64,000 nt of DNA, from positions 310,001-374,000 of the forward strand of contig NZ_JAHUZG010000002.1 in the NCBI RefSeq assembly GCF_019218285.1, written 5' to 3'. Position numbers and translations under genes: made by a program. The stretch is from Antarctobacter sediminis. GTDB taxonomy: Bacteria > Pseudomonadota > Alphaproteobacteria > Rhodobacterales > Rhodobacteraceae. The first letter of the stretch is position 1, and each line of letters opens with the position of its first letter. A model generated the notes under the pieces. It worked only from the letters and a program-made list of their open reading frames with translations. It did no database searches and was not told where the DNA came from. Below are positions 9,278 to 17,487 of the stretch, one piece after another.

Positions 9278-9935
9278 CGGCTTTTGCTGCCTGCCGCGCC
9301 TCAAACTTTCGCCAAACGTGCATATGGCCCTTCTGCCGTGCATCCGCCAACCACATCTTTTTTCGGGCATCCGGCGTTTCCAGGTGTGCATAGACACCCT
9401 CCGAAAACTTGGGCCAATCTATTGCCAGCCCCTGCTTGACCATCTCGGCAGATAGATCGCGTCCATCAGGAAGGTAACATTTGGCGACTGTACGATCATG
9501 CGCATCCACTGCGACAAGCTCTGCTCGGACGCTCTGTCCCTTGCACATGCGGACCAATGCCCATTTCGCCTTTTTGCCAAAGGGGTGGTTCATCTCAGGA
9601 GCATCCACGCCAAACAAGCGGATTTGCGTCCCCTTGATGACAATCGTGTCACCATCGACAACATAAGCAGCCCCCACAACCTCTTCGCCTTCGTGGGCTG
9701 GACGCACGCCGCCGTCAGCATCGAAAGCTTCGGGAAGATTGTGCATGGCTTCACCCTCTGCGGCGGGCGCCTGCTCTTCTTTTTGGGGCAGCCATGGTTC
9801 CGCGGTCTTGGACCGCTCTTCTATTCGCCCATTTCTGGATTTGTCCGGCGCGCCGTCACTATTTCCAGTTCCGCTGGCAATAAACCAGGCAATCAGCAAC
9901 ACGGGCATGAAAGCCAATACCAATTCAAACGGCAT
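9264..9935 (-). CDS. Membrane-anchored thermonuclease (SNase family)
   Basis: A 223-residue protein with an N-terminal membrane or signal-anchor segment (about 3-21), an acidic linker, and a staphylococcal-nuclease domain from about 85 to 205. Catalytic landmarks are present: VVDGDT with D94 and D96, [10 protein letters not shown] with R106, D111 and E114, and the second arginine in DRTVAKCY. It likely degrades DNA or RNA in the periplasm, using calcium by analogy. The ATG at 9935 has AAGGGT upstream. It is antisense to the surrounding rnc-era operon and overlaps the rnc stop, so it looks inserted. Confidence 0.88.
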   Translation of the reverse strand: MPFELVLAFMPVLLIAWFIASGTGNSDGAPDKSRNGRIEERSKTAEPWLPQKEEQAPAAEGEAMHNLPEAFDADGGVRPAHEGEEVVGAAYVVDGDTIVIKGTQIRLFGVDAPEMNHPFGKKAKWALVRMCKGQSVRAELVAVDAHDRTVAKCYLPDGRDLSAEMVKQGLAIDWPKFSEGVYAHLETPDARKKMWLADARQKGHMHVWRKFEARQAAKAAKGL

Positions 9936-10079
9936 GAATGACCCTTTTTTGAACAAACTGAACGCCGTATTGGCAGCACGAATGGATCAGGCCGACAACC
10001 CAATGCCTAAAAAAACATCAAAACGCTTGTTCTGCTTCGCCGGGCATGAAAAGCCGTCGCGGGACAAGGATTGTTCACC

Positions 10080-10952
10080 ATGACCGACAATCTCAAAGGC
10101 AGCCTCTGGATGATGCTGGCCATGCTGGGCTTTGGCGTCGAGGATGCCTTCTTCAAGGCGGCGACCGGGTCGGGTGGCATAACGCCGGGCATGGGCACCG
10201 TGCAATTCGGCCTGATGGCCATGGCCATCTACGCCATCATGGCGCGTCAGGCGGGCGTTCCGTTGTGGGATCCCGCCTACCTGCGATGCGGCCTGTTGAT
10301 CCGCACCGGGTTCGAGATCCTTGGCCGCCTGTTCTTCGCCCTCAGCCTTGCCTATACGCCCCTGTCGACCACATCAGCCATCCTTCAGGCCGCCCCCTTG
10401 GTGGTCATGGCCTCGGCGGGCCTGATCCTCGGCGAAAAGATCGGTCCCCGCCGCTGGGCCGCCATGGCCGTGGGCTTCATTGGTGTCCTGCTCATCATTC
10501 GCCCATCACCCGCCGGGATTGAGGCAAATGCCATCTTTGCCCTGCTTGGCATGATCGGCTTTGCCGGGCGCGATGTGGCCACACGCACGGCCCCCGCCCA
10601 TATTCGTCCCGCCCAACTGGGCGTGCTGGGCTTTGCCGTCGTCACCTGCGCGGGATTGGTCATCATGGCCTTCGAACCCGCAATCACCCGCCCCAGCCTG
10701 CCCGCCACCGCCCTGATCTGCGGCACCGCCCTGTCCGGTGTGATCGGGTACAGCGCGCTCACCGCCGCCATGCGCACGGGCGAAGTTTCGGTTGTGGCCC
10801 CTTTCCGCTATTCGCGCCTTTTGGTGGCGCTGATCCTCGCCTACACGGTGTTCGGCGAACGCCCCGACACGCTGACTCTGGCAGGCGCGGCACTGATCGT
10901 GGGATCGGGGATCTATTCGCTCTGGCGCGACGGGCGGGCCAAAAAGGCGTGA
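10080..10952 (+). CDS. EamA/DMT-family transporter
   Basis: A 290-residue inner-membrane protein with about ten transmembrane helices arranged as two EamA repeats, the drug/metabolite transporter fold (for example SLWMMLAMLGFGVEDAFFKA near the start, and a second repeat starting near 150 with IFALLGMIGF). Such proteins usually export metabolites or amino acids; the substrate cannot be read from the sequence. The ATG at 10080 follows AAGGA; a TTG three codons upstream is less likely. It is divergent from the thermonuclease and 85 bp before era. Confidence 0.85.
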   Translation: MTDNLKGSLWMMLAMLGFGVEDAFFKAATGSGGITPGMGTVQFGLMAMAIYAIMARQAGVPLWDPAYLRCGLLIRTGFEILGRLFFALSLAYTPLSTTSAILQAAPLVVMASAGLILGEKIGPRRWAAMAVGFIGVLLIIRPSPAGIEANAIFALLGMIGFAGRDVATRTAPAHIRPAQLGVLGFAVVTCAGLVIMAFEPAITRPSLPATALICGTALSGVIGYSALTAAMRTGEVSVVAPFRYSRLLVALILAYTVFGERPDTLTLAGAALIVGSGIYSLWRDGRAKKA

Positions 10953-11037
10953 ATATCGGCAAGGTCTCCGATTTCACTGGCCTTGACGCGGCATCTCGCC
11001 TAAGGAACCCTCTTCGAAATCCCAGTCGGAACAGACA

Positions 11038-11946
11038 ATGACCACACGCGCCGGTTTCATCGCCCTGATCGGAGAGCCCAACGCGGGCAAATCCACCCTC
11101 ACCAATGCCATGGTCGGGGCCAAGGTCTCGATCGTGACCCATAAGGTCCAGACCACCCGCGCCCGCATTCGTGGCGTCGCCATGGCCGGTGACAGCCAGT
11201 TGGTCTTTGTCGACACGCCCGGCCTGTTCAAACCCCGCCGCAGGCTGGACCGCGCCATGGTCGCCGCCGCTTGGGGCGGGGCCGCCGATGCCGATGTGAT
11301 CGTCCTTCTGATCGAGGCGCACCGCGGCATCACCGACGGCGTCAAGACAATCCTCAAGGGGCTGGAAGATCTGCCCAAAGGCCGCACCATCGCGCTGGCC
11401 ATCAACAAGATCGACCGGGTCGAGGCACCGGTTCTTCTGGCCCTGACCAAGGACATGAACGAACGGTTCAACTTCGCCCGCACCTTCATGATCTCTGCCG
11501 AAAAAGGCCATGGGATCGAGGATCTGCGCGACTGGCTGGCACAGGAAGTCCCTGAAAGCCCCTGGCTCTACCCCGAGGACCAGATCGCTGACCTGCCGCT
11601 GCGCATGATCGCGGCCGAAATGACACGTGAGAAACTGACACTGCGCCTGCATCAGGAATTGCCCTACCAATTGACCGTCGAAACCGAAAGCTGGCAGGAA
11701 CGCAAGGACGGCTCCGCCCGCATCGATCAGGTGATCTACGTCGCCCGCGACGGCCACAAAGGCATCCTGCTGGGCCACAAAGGCGAAACGATCAAGGCAA
11801 TATCCAAGGCCGCCCGCGAGGAACTCAGCGCCTTCCTCGATCGTCCGGTGCACCTCTTCCTTCAGGTCAAGGTCCGCGAAAACTGGCTTGAGGAAAAGGA
11901 ACGCTACTCCGAAATGGGGCTCGACTTCCGCGACGGCAACGCCTGA
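11038..11946 (+). CDS. era: GTPase Era
   Basis: Era is an essential GTPase that binds the 3' end of 16S rRNA during 30S assembly. The 302-residue protein shows G1 GEPNAGKST at 12-20, G3 DTPG at 59-62, G4 NKID and G5 SAEKG, followed by a KH RNA-binding domain with GHKGETIKAISKAAREEL. Length and domain order are standard. Its TGA overlaps the ATG of the DUF1491 gene, implying translational coupling. Confidence 0.96.
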   Translation: MTTRAGFIALIGEPNAGKSTLTNAMVGAKVSIVTHKVQTTRARIRGVAMAGDSQLVFVDTPGLFKPRRRLDRAMVAAAWGGAADADVIVLLIEAHRGITDGVKTILKGLEDLPKGRTIALAINKIDRVEAPVLLALTKDMNERFNFARTFMISAEKGHGIEDLRDWLAQEVPESPWLYPEDQIADLPLRMIAAEMTREKLTLRLHQELPYQLTVETESWQERKDGSARIDQVIYVARDGHKGILLGHKGETIKAISKAAREELSAFLDRPVHLFLQVKVRENWLEEKERYSEMGLDFRDGNA

Positions 11947-12275
11947 TGCCTCGGCTCACGGCGCGCTTCTGGGTGGACGCCTATCTCACCCACCTGCGCC
12001 TCCATGACATTCCCGCCTTCGTCACCGCCCATGGCGATGACACGGCCGGCGCGGTGCTGGTCAAGCTGAACACGCTCGACGGACAGGCCCGCGCCTTCTC
12101 CCGCAGCTTCGACCTCATGACCGGCGATCGGAAATGGACCGAACTCGCCAGCGGCCCCGAGGCGGACACGGACAAAACCATCACCCGGCAACGGCGCTTC
12201 GACCCCGACCTCTGGGTGATCGAGGTCGAGGACCGGCAGGGCCGCCACCTTCTCGACGATCCGATGCTCGCCTGA
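11946..12275 (+). CDS. DUF1491 family protein
   Basis: A 109-residue protein of the alphaproteobacterial DUF1491 family, function unknown. Recognisable parts are the N-terminal [22 protein letters not shown] and the C-terminal [23 protein letters not shown]. The start overlaps the era stop (TGATG), and the gene sits between era and recO, its usual place in Rhodobacteraceae. The context suggests a link to RNA or DNA maintenance, but this is inference. Confidence 0.85.
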   Translation: MPRLTARFWVDAYLTHLRLHDIPAFVTAHGDDTAGAVLVKLNTLDGQARAFSRSFDLMTGDRKWTELASGPEADTDKTITRQRRFDPDLWVIEVEDRQGRHLLDDPMLA

Positions 12276-12283
12276 ACGCCGGG

Positions 12284-12333
12284 CTTCTTCTTGGTCAAAA
12301 TACTCAAAAAACCCGAGGCCCCGCAGAGGGGCC
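12284..12333 (+). repeat. Dispersed intergenic repeat, copy 1, with hairpin
   Basis: The stretch CTTCTTCTTGGTCAAAATA begins 8 bp after the DUF1491 stop and recurs in related form near 27158 and, reversed, near 44320. It is followed by a GGCCCC/GGGGCC hairpin (12317-12333) and a further GCAGCC/GGCTGC hairpin (12346-12360). All copies lie just 3' of a gene and read in that gene's direction. It probably acts as a terminator or mRNA-end structure. Confidence 0.55.
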
Positions 12334-12411
12334 AAGACATCCTGCGCAGCCGCAGGCTGCTCCTTCGGATCACGGCTTGCCAAATCGCGGGCCGCGGCCC
12401 AGCTTGATACA

Positions 12412-13143
12412 ATGGACTGGCGCGACACGGGCATCCTGCTCGGCACCCGAAAACATGGCGAAACCTCGGTGATTCTCGAGGCCTTCACTCCCGCGCATGG
12501 ACGCCACCTTGGCGTATTGCGGGGCGGCACCTCGCGCAAGCTGGCGCCGCATCTGCAACCTGGTGCGCAACTGGATCTTGCATGGCGCGCCCGGTTGGAG
12601 GATCACATCGGCAGTTTCACCGCCGAGCCGCAACGTTCCCGCGCCGCCGCCGCGCTTGGTGACAGGCTGGCGCTGGCCGGGTTGAACGCGGTCACCGCGC
12701 TGCTGGCCTTCAGCCTGCCGGAACGCGAACCCCACCCCGCACTCTACGATCGTTCCGAAAAGCTGCTGGATCTGCTCGGCCACCGCGATCTCTGGCCGCT
12801 GGCCTATCTGCAATGGGAACTCGCCTTGCTCGAAGAACTTGGGTTCGGTCTTGACCTGACGTCCTGTGCGGTCACCGGCGCAACCGAGGGGCTGGCCTAT
12901 GTTTCGCCCAAGTCCGGGCGGGCGGTCACCGCCAAGGGCGCCGGGGACTGGGCGGACCGTTTGTTGCCCCTGCCGCCCGTGTTGCTTGGCGAAGGCGAAG
13001 CCACGGACAGCGAAATCCTCGAGGCGCTGGCGACTACTGGCTATTTCATGGAAAACCGCCTTGCCCCCGAGTTGCGGGACCGCCCCCTTCCCGCCGCCCG
13101 CGCCGCGCTGATCGCCCGGCTGACGGCGCGGGTCGTACCATAG
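12412..13143 (+). CDS. recO: DNA repair protein RecO
   Basis: RecO works with RecR (and RecF) to load RecA on gapped DNA. The 243-residue protein has the N-terminal OB-fold with [21 protein letters not shown] and the characteristic [23 protein letters not shown], followed by an alpha-helical region containing [27 protein letters not shown]-like family sequence. The zinc-finger cysteines of some RecO proteins are largely absent. Start codon context is weak but the N-terminus aligns with the family. It completes the rnc-era-recO string. Confidence 0.93.
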   Translation: MDWRDTGILLGTRKHGETSVILEAFTPAHGRHLGVLRGGTSRKLAPHLQPGAQLDLAWRARLEDHIGSFTAEPQRSRAAAALGDRLALAGLNAVTALLAFSLPEREPHPALYDRSEKLLDLLGHRDLWPLAYLQWELALLEELGFGLDLTSCAVTGATEGLAYVSPKSGRAVTAKGAGDWADRLLPLPPVLLGEGEATDSEILEALATTGYFMENRLAPELRDRPLPAARAALIARLTARVVP

Positions 13144-13201
13144 TCACAAGCTGCATCGGCAAGCCTTCCCCCTCCCCCGAGAACCGGCTAGGAAGACAGC
13201 G

Positions 13202-13867
13202 ATGAGACTGACGCTGCCCAACCTCCTGACCATCCTGCGTTTGCTCGCCGCGCCCGGCGTGGCGGTGATGTTCCTCTATTTCTCGCGTCCGCTGGCGGAT
13301 TGGGCGGCGCTGTTGCTCTTTGCCGGTGCGGCCGCGACCGACTGGCTGGACGGCCACCTTGCCCGCAGTTGGCAGCAGGAAACCAAGCTTGGCGCGATGC
13401 TGGACCCGATCGCCGACAAGGCCATGGTGGTCATCGCGCTGATGGTCATCGTGGGCTTTTCTTCGTGGTCGCCTTGGCTGGTGCTGCCCGCGACGGTGAT
13501 CCTCTTCCGCGAGGTCTTTGTTTCGGGCCTTCGCGAATATCTTGGCGACACCGCCGGAACGCTCAAGGTCACCAAACTGGCCAAATGGAAGACCACGGCG
13601 CAGATGGTCGCCATCGCGGTGCTCTTTGCACAGGGCATCTTTGAACACTATCTAGTGGTGTCCAGCATCGGCATGGACGACCAGATCATCGGACAGATCC
13701 TGCGGGGCGAAGCAGAGGACGTGCTCGGCCTGCGCTGGAAAATGCAGGGGATGATCTGGTCGGGAAATACCGGTCTTGCCTTGCTCTGGGTCGCTGCCGC
13801 GCTGACATTGATCACCGGCTGGGATTACTTCCGCAAGGCGCTGCCGCATCTGAAGGAGGACAAGTGA
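13202..13867 (+). CDS. pgsA: CDP-diacylglycerol-glycerol-3-phosphate 3-phosphatidyltransferase
   Basis: PgsA makes phosphatidylglycerol phosphate, the committed step to phosphatidylglycerol and cardiolipin. The 221-residue membrane protein begins LTLPNLLTILRLLAAPG and has the CDP-alcohol phosphotransferase signature DWLDGHLARSWQ...GAMLDPIADK near residues 57-80, with all four aspartates. Several hydrophobic helices follow. Its TGA overlaps the ATG of moaD. Confidence 0.94.
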   Translation: MRLTLPNLLTILRLLAAPGVAVMFLYFSRPLADWAALLLFAGAAATDWLDGHLARSWQQETKLGAMLDPIADKAMVVIALMVIVGFSSWSPWLVLPATVILFREVFVSGLREYLGDTAGTLKVTKLAKWKTTAQMVAIAVLFAQGIFEHYLVVSSIGMDDQIIGQILRGEAEDVLGLRWKMQGMIWSGNTGLALLWVAAALTLITGWDYFRKALPHLKEDK

Positions 13868-14112
13868 TGGACGTTCTTTATTTCGCATGGGTGCGCGAAC
13901 GCATCGGCCTCCCGCGGGAGAAAGTCACAACCGATGCGGCGACCGTGGCCGATCTGGTCAATGAACTGCGCGCCCGCGAAGAACGCTATGCCGTGGCCTT
14001 CGAAGACCTCAGCGCGCTGCGCGTGGCCCTGGATCAGGAACTCAGCGATTTTGACGCGCCTTTGGCCGGAGTGCGCGAAGTGGCCTTTTTCCCGCCCATG
14101 ACCGGGGGCTGA
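13867..14112 (+). CDS. moaD: Molybdopterin synthase sulfur carrier subunit
   Basis: MoaD is the small ubiquitin-like subunit whose C-terminal glycine carries the thiocarboxylate used to make molybdopterin from precursor Z. The 81-residue protein starts MDVLYFAWVRERIG and ends in FFPPMTGG, the required double-glycine tail. The ATG overlaps the pgsA stop, and moaE follows 4 bp after its stop, so pgsA-moaD-moaE form a coupled unit. Confidence 0.93.
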   Translation: MDVLYFAWVRERIGLPREKVTTDAATVADLVNELRAREERYAVAFEDLSALRVALDQELSDFDAPLAGVREVAFFPPMTGG

Positions 14113-14116
14113 GCCA

Positions 14117-14560
14117 ATGCGGATCGTCGTTCAGGAAGCTCCTTTCGATTTCGGTGCCGAGGCGGCGCAATTCGCCGCCGGGCGGCATGATATGGGAGCC
14201 GTCGTGACCTTCACCGGCATTGTCCGCGATCTGCGGGATGGCGGCCTGCAAGCCATGGAGATCGAACATTATCCCGGCATGACGCAAAAGGCGCTGGAAA
14301 AAATCGCGCAAGAGGCGGTCGACCGCTGGTCGCTTGGCGACGCGCTGGTGATCCATCGTTTTGGCCGCATGACCCCGGGTGAACAGATCATGATGGTCGC
14401 CACTGCTGCCCCGCATCGCAAAGATGCTTTTGAGGCTGCCGAATACCTGATGGATTACCTCAAATCCCGCGCCCCCTTCTGGAAGAAGGAGTTTACCGGC
14501 ACGGATGACAGTTGGGTCGCCGCCAAGGACGAGGACGAGGCCGCCTTGACCCGGTGGTAA
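14117..14560 (+). CDS. moaE: Molybdopterin synthase catalytic subunit
   Basis: MoaE pairs with MoaD to insert sulfur into precursor Z, producing molybdopterin. The 147-residue protein carries DMGAVVTFTGIVRD, the MEIEHYPGMTQKAL segment, HRFGRMTPGEQIMMVA and KSRAPFWKKEF, the last containing the catalytic lysines. Length is normal. The stop lies directly against a nested inverted repeat that precedes the FadR-type regulator gene. Confidence 0.95.
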   Translation: MRIVVQEAPFDFGAEAAQFAAGRHDMGAVVTFTGIVRDLRDGGLQAMEIEHYPGMTQKALEKIAQEAVDRWSLGDALVIHRFGRMTPGEQIMMVATAAPHRKDAFEAAEYLMDYLKSRAPFWKKEFTGTDDSWVAAKDEDEAALTRW

Positions 14561-14561
14561 G

Positions 14562-14600
14562 TTTCTGGCGGTTTTGGTAAGATTACCTGACCACCAGAAA
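14562..14600. promoter_or_regulatory. Nested inverted repeat, candidate autoregulatory operator
   Basis: An outer arm TTTCTGG (14562-14568) pairs with CCAGAAA (14594-14600), and inside lies GGTAAgaTTACC (14576-14587) plus TGGT/ACCA (14575-14578 and 14590-14593). The element ends 9 bp before the regulator's ATG. TGGT...ACCA half-sites are typical of FadR/GntR operators, so autoregulation is the likely role; there is no T-run, which argues against a terminator. Confidence 0.5.
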
Positions 14601-14609
14601 GAACCGGCG

Positions 14610-15380
14610 ATGCCCTTCGAAAAAGTCCAGTCCGAAAAGCTCTCGAAAACCGTGGTCCGGCAGATCGAACTGCTGATCCTGCGCGGGGTATTGCGCCCCG
14701 GTGAACGCCTGCCTTCGGAACGGGACCTGTCTGAACAACTGGGGGTGTCCCGCCCCTCACTGCGCGAGGCCGTGTCCGAATTGCAGGAACGCGGGCTGCT
14801 GACCTCCAAGGCAAGCGCCGGGATTTTCGTGACCGAAGTTCTGGGCAGCGCCTTTTCCGAGCCGTTGATCCAGCTGTTCGCCAATCACGACGAGGCGGTC
14901 TTTGACTACCTCTCCTTTCGGCGCGACATGGAAGGCCTGGCCGCCGAGCGCGCGGCAATCCACGGCACTGACAGCGATCTGGCCGTCATCGCGGCGGTCT
15001 TTGCCAAGATGGAAGCCGCCCACCCCAAGAGGAACCCCGCCGAAGAGGCCGCGCTGGACGCCGAATTCCATCTGGCCATCATCGAGGCCAGTCACAATGT
15101 CATCATGCTGCACATGATGCGGTCGATGTATCAACTGCTGCGCGAAGGGGTGTTCTATAACCGCCAAGTCATGTTCAAGCTGCGGGCGACGCGCGCAATG
15201 CTGCTGGAACAGCACCGCGCGATCAATGACGCCCTACAGGCCCGGGACGCGGCCGGGGCGCGTGCCGCGGTCAAGGCGCATCTCGATTTCGTCGAAGCCG
15301 CCCTGACCGAAGACCGCAAGGCCGAAAAGAACGAGGCCATCGCACGTCAACGCCTGAAACGCGAGACCGAGCGCCCCTGA
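14610..15380 (+). CDS. FadR-type GntR-family transcriptional regulator
   Basis: A 256-residue regulator with an N-terminal winged helix (RPGERLPSERDLSEQLGVSRPSLREAVSELQERGLL) and a C-terminal all-helical FCD ligand-binding domain of about 150 residues (for example LDAEFHLAIIEASHN and LLEQHRAINDALQARD, where metal-binding histidines are expected). Such regulators usually respond to organic acids. The ATG at 14610 is preferred to one 12 codons upstream, which would lie inside the palindrome. No catabolic operon is adjacent; amtB on the other strand is probably unrelated. Confidence 0.88.
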   Translation: MPFEKVQSEKLSKTVVRQIELLILRGVLRPGERLPSERDLSEQLGVSRPSLREAVSELQERGLLTSKASAGIFVTEVLGSAFSEPLIQLFANHDEAVFDYLSFRRDMEGLAAERAAIHGTDSDLAVIAAVFAKMEAAHPKRNPAEEAALDAEFHLAIIEASHNVIMLHMMRSMYQLLREGVFYNRQVMFKLRATRAMLLEQHRAINDALQARDAAGARAAVKAHLDFVEAALTEDRKAEKNEAIARQRLKRETERP

Positions 15381-15440
15381 CCCGCCGCAAGCGCGCCTGA
15401 CCTTCGCAATATCGCTATCGCCAAGAAAAGCCTGTGCAAG

Positions 15441-15466
15441 AAAAAACCCGGGCGCGAACGCCCGGG
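15441..15466 (-). terminator. Rho-independent terminator of glnK-amtB
   Basis: CCCGGGCG (15447-15454) pairs with CGCCCGGG (15459-15466) around a four-base loop that reads TTCG on the minus strand, and six A bases at 15441-15446 give a minus-strand T-run. This is a textbook terminator 36 bp beyond the amtB stop. Confidence 0.85.
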
Positions 15467-15501
15467 CCAGTTGGTCGCAAAAGCTGAGTGGAAGGAGAAG
15501 C

Positions 15502-16860
15502 TCAGCCTTTGGAGAACTCGGGGTAGGCCTCCATGCCCAGCTCCGCCATGTCGAGACCGGTGATCTCTTCCTCTTCCGAGACGCGGATGCCCATGACGGC
15601 CTTGAGGATGTACCAAAGCACCAGCGAGGCGACGAAGGTGAAGACACCGTAGGCGATGATGCCGGTGAACTGGACGCCCAGCTGCTGGCCGAAGGTCCGC
15701 TCGACACCTTCGCTGATCTCGGTGCGGGTGTGGAAGGCAACGGCGATGGTGCCCCAGATGCCGGCCAGCAGGTGAACCGGAATGGCACCGACCACGTCGT
15801 CGATCTTGAGCTTGTCCAGCGCCGGCACGGCGAAGACCACGATCACACCACCGATGGCACCGATCCACAGCGCGCCGAAAAGCGACGGGGCAAGCGGTTC
15901 CGCGGTGATCGAGACCAGACCCGCCAGCGCGCCGTTCAGCACCATGGTAAGGTCAGGCTTCTTGTACATCAGCTGCGTCAGGACCAGCGCTGTCACGGCA
16001 CCTGCCGCTGCGGCCATGTTGGTGTTGGCAAAGATGCGCGACACGTCCGACACGTCACCCACGGTGCCCATCGCCAGCTGCGAACCGCCGTTGAAACCGA
16101 ACCAGCCCAGCCACAGGATGAACGTGCCCAGCGTCGCCAGAGCAAGGTTCGAACCGGGGATCGGGATCACGCGGCCGTCCTTGCCGTATTTGCCCAGACG
16201 CGGGCCCAGCACGATGGCACCTGCAAGCGCTGCCCAGCCACCGACCGAGTGCACGACGGTCGAACCGGCAAAGTCAGAGAAGCCCATTTCCGACAGCCAG
16301 CCGCCGCCCCACTGCCAGGAACCCGAAATCGGATACAGGAAACCGGTCAGCAGGATGGTGAAGATCAGGAAGGGCCACAGCTTGATCCGTTCTGCCAGAG
16401 TGCCGGACACGATCGACGCGGTCGCGGCAACGAACACCAGCTGGAAGAAGAAGTCAGAACCGATCGAGGCATAGTCAAGCGCCGCATCGGCCGCCGCAAC
16501 ACCCACCGGATCCAGAACGGTCGGCACGAAGAAGCTGCCGACGTAGCCGTTGAACTCGCCCGGGTACATCAGGTTGAAACCGACCAGCCAGTACATGATG
16601 GCCGCGATCGAATAGAGCGCAATGTTCTTGGTCATCTGCATGGTGACGTTCTTGGACCGCACCAGCCCGCCTTCGAGCATGGCGAAACCGGCGGCCATGA
16701 AAAACACCAGGAAGCCCGCCATGCAGAACAGCAAGGTTGTCATGATGTAGGGGCCGATTTCGTCGAACCCGGGCGCGGCCGCCTCTGCGTCCTGCGCAAA
16801 ACCCAGGCTGGGCAGCGCGATCAGCGCCACGGCCGGGAGAAGTGTCTTGAACTTGGTCAT
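15502..16860 (-). CDS. amtB: Ammonium transporter
   Basis: AmtB forms a trimeric inner-membrane ammonium channel. The 452-residue protein has a cleavable signal peptide (MTKFKTLLPAVALIALPSLGFAQ), then eleven predicted helices. Family landmarks include FFMAAGFAMLEGGLVRSKN, FAGSTVVHSVGGWAAL with the pore histidine, and AAGAVTALVLTQLM. The C-terminal tail (RVSEEEEITGLDMAELGMEAYPEF) is the PII-binding region. It lies 32 bp downstream of glnK and ends at a strong terminator, so transport is likely gated by the neighbouring PII protein. Confidence 0.96.
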   Translation of the reverse strand: MTKFKTLLPAVALIALPSLGFAQDAEAAAPGFDEIGPYIMTTLLFCMAGFLVFFMAAGFAMLEGGLVRSKNVTMQMTKNIALYSIAAIMYWLVGFNLMYPGEFNGYVGSFFVPTVLDPVGVAAADAALDYASIGSDFFFQLVFVAATASIVSGTLAERIKLWPFLIFTILLTGFLYPISGSWQWGGGWLSEMGFSDFAGSTVVHSVGGWAALAGAIVLGPRLGKYGKDGRVIPIPGSNLALATLGTFILWLGWFGFNGGSQLAMGTVGDVSDVSRIFANTNMAAAAGAVTALVLTQLMYKKPDLTMVLNGALAGLVSITAEPLAPSLFGALWIGAIGGVIVVFAVPALDKLKIDDVVGAIPVHLLAGIWGTIAVAFHTRTEISEGVERTFGQQLGVQFTGIIAYGVFTFVASLVLWYILKAVMGIRVSEEEEITGLDMAELGMEAYPEFSKG

Positions 16861-16892
16861 CTCTGTTTTGTCCCTTGAATGATCTGCGCGAC

Positions 16893-17231
16893 TCAGAGCG
16901 CGTCTGCGTCGGTTTCGCCGGTCCGCACGCGCACGGCCTGAAGCACGTCGAGCACAAAGATCTTGCCGTCACCGATCTTGCCGGTCTGCGCGGTGGTCTT
17001 GATGGTCTCGATCACCTGATCGGCCATCGACGCGGAAACGACGATTTCAAGCTTGATTTTCGGCACGAAATTCACGGCGTACTCCGCGCCACGGTAGATT
17101 TCGGTATGGCCGGACTGAGAGCCGAAGCCCTTGATTTCCGTCACCATCATGCCGCGCACGCCGATGCCGGTCAGGGCTTCGCGCACCTCTTCCAGCTTGA
17201 ACGGCTTGATCGTTGCAATGATCAGTTTCAC
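16893..17231 (-). CDS. glnK: Nitrogen regulatory protein P-II
   Basis: A 112-residue PII signal protein that reports nitrogen and energy status and can block AmtB. The start MKLIIATIKPFKLEEVREAL and the T-loop with Y51 (GSQSGHTEIYRGAEY, the uridylylation site) are intact, as is the C-terminal GDGKIFVLDVLQAVRVRTGE. The GTG at 17231 is preceded by AAGGGGA; longer in-frame starts add unrelated sequence. Being paired with amtB points to glnK rather than glnB. I looked for a sigma-54 promoter upstream and found no convincing one. Confidence 0.95.
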   Translation of the reverse strand: MKLIIATIKPFKLEEVREALTGIGVRGMMVTEIKGFGSQSGHTEIYRGAEYAVNFVPKIKLEIVVSASMADQVIETIKTTAQTGKIGDGKIFVLDVLQAVRVRTGETDADAL

Positions 17232-17487
17232 CTTGGTCCCCTTCGGTCTGGCGAGGCGCCGCCCCGCATTTGCCCCTGCAGAAAAACTGTTCTGCGGGCC
17301 AAAACAGAAGTCATCGGCCCGGTTTTCAGGCAAATTTCAGAGGCTATGTGATTATTTTTTGCGCATCAAGACATTATCGCACAATATTTGGGCGATAAAT
17401 TAACCGTTGAAGCGGATCGGGACGGTCAACATTCCCTTTCAGGGCAGGTAAACTCTGCTCAAACAAGATGGTGACGGGCAGATCGTT

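Noticed and set aside
15730-16878. A 382-codon plus-strand frame opposite amtB
   Set aside because: It is rich in H, D, R and Q as expected for the complement of membrane-protein codons; amtB and its terminator explain the region.
17232-17487. Possible sigma-54 or NtrC site upstream of glnK
   Set aside because: I looked on the minus strand for the GG-N10-GC pair and for TGCAC-type half-sites. The nearest matches lacked either the spacing or the invariant bases. An AT-rich stretch and a TTAACC word at 17400-17405 (a CtrA-like half-site) are present but not sufficient.
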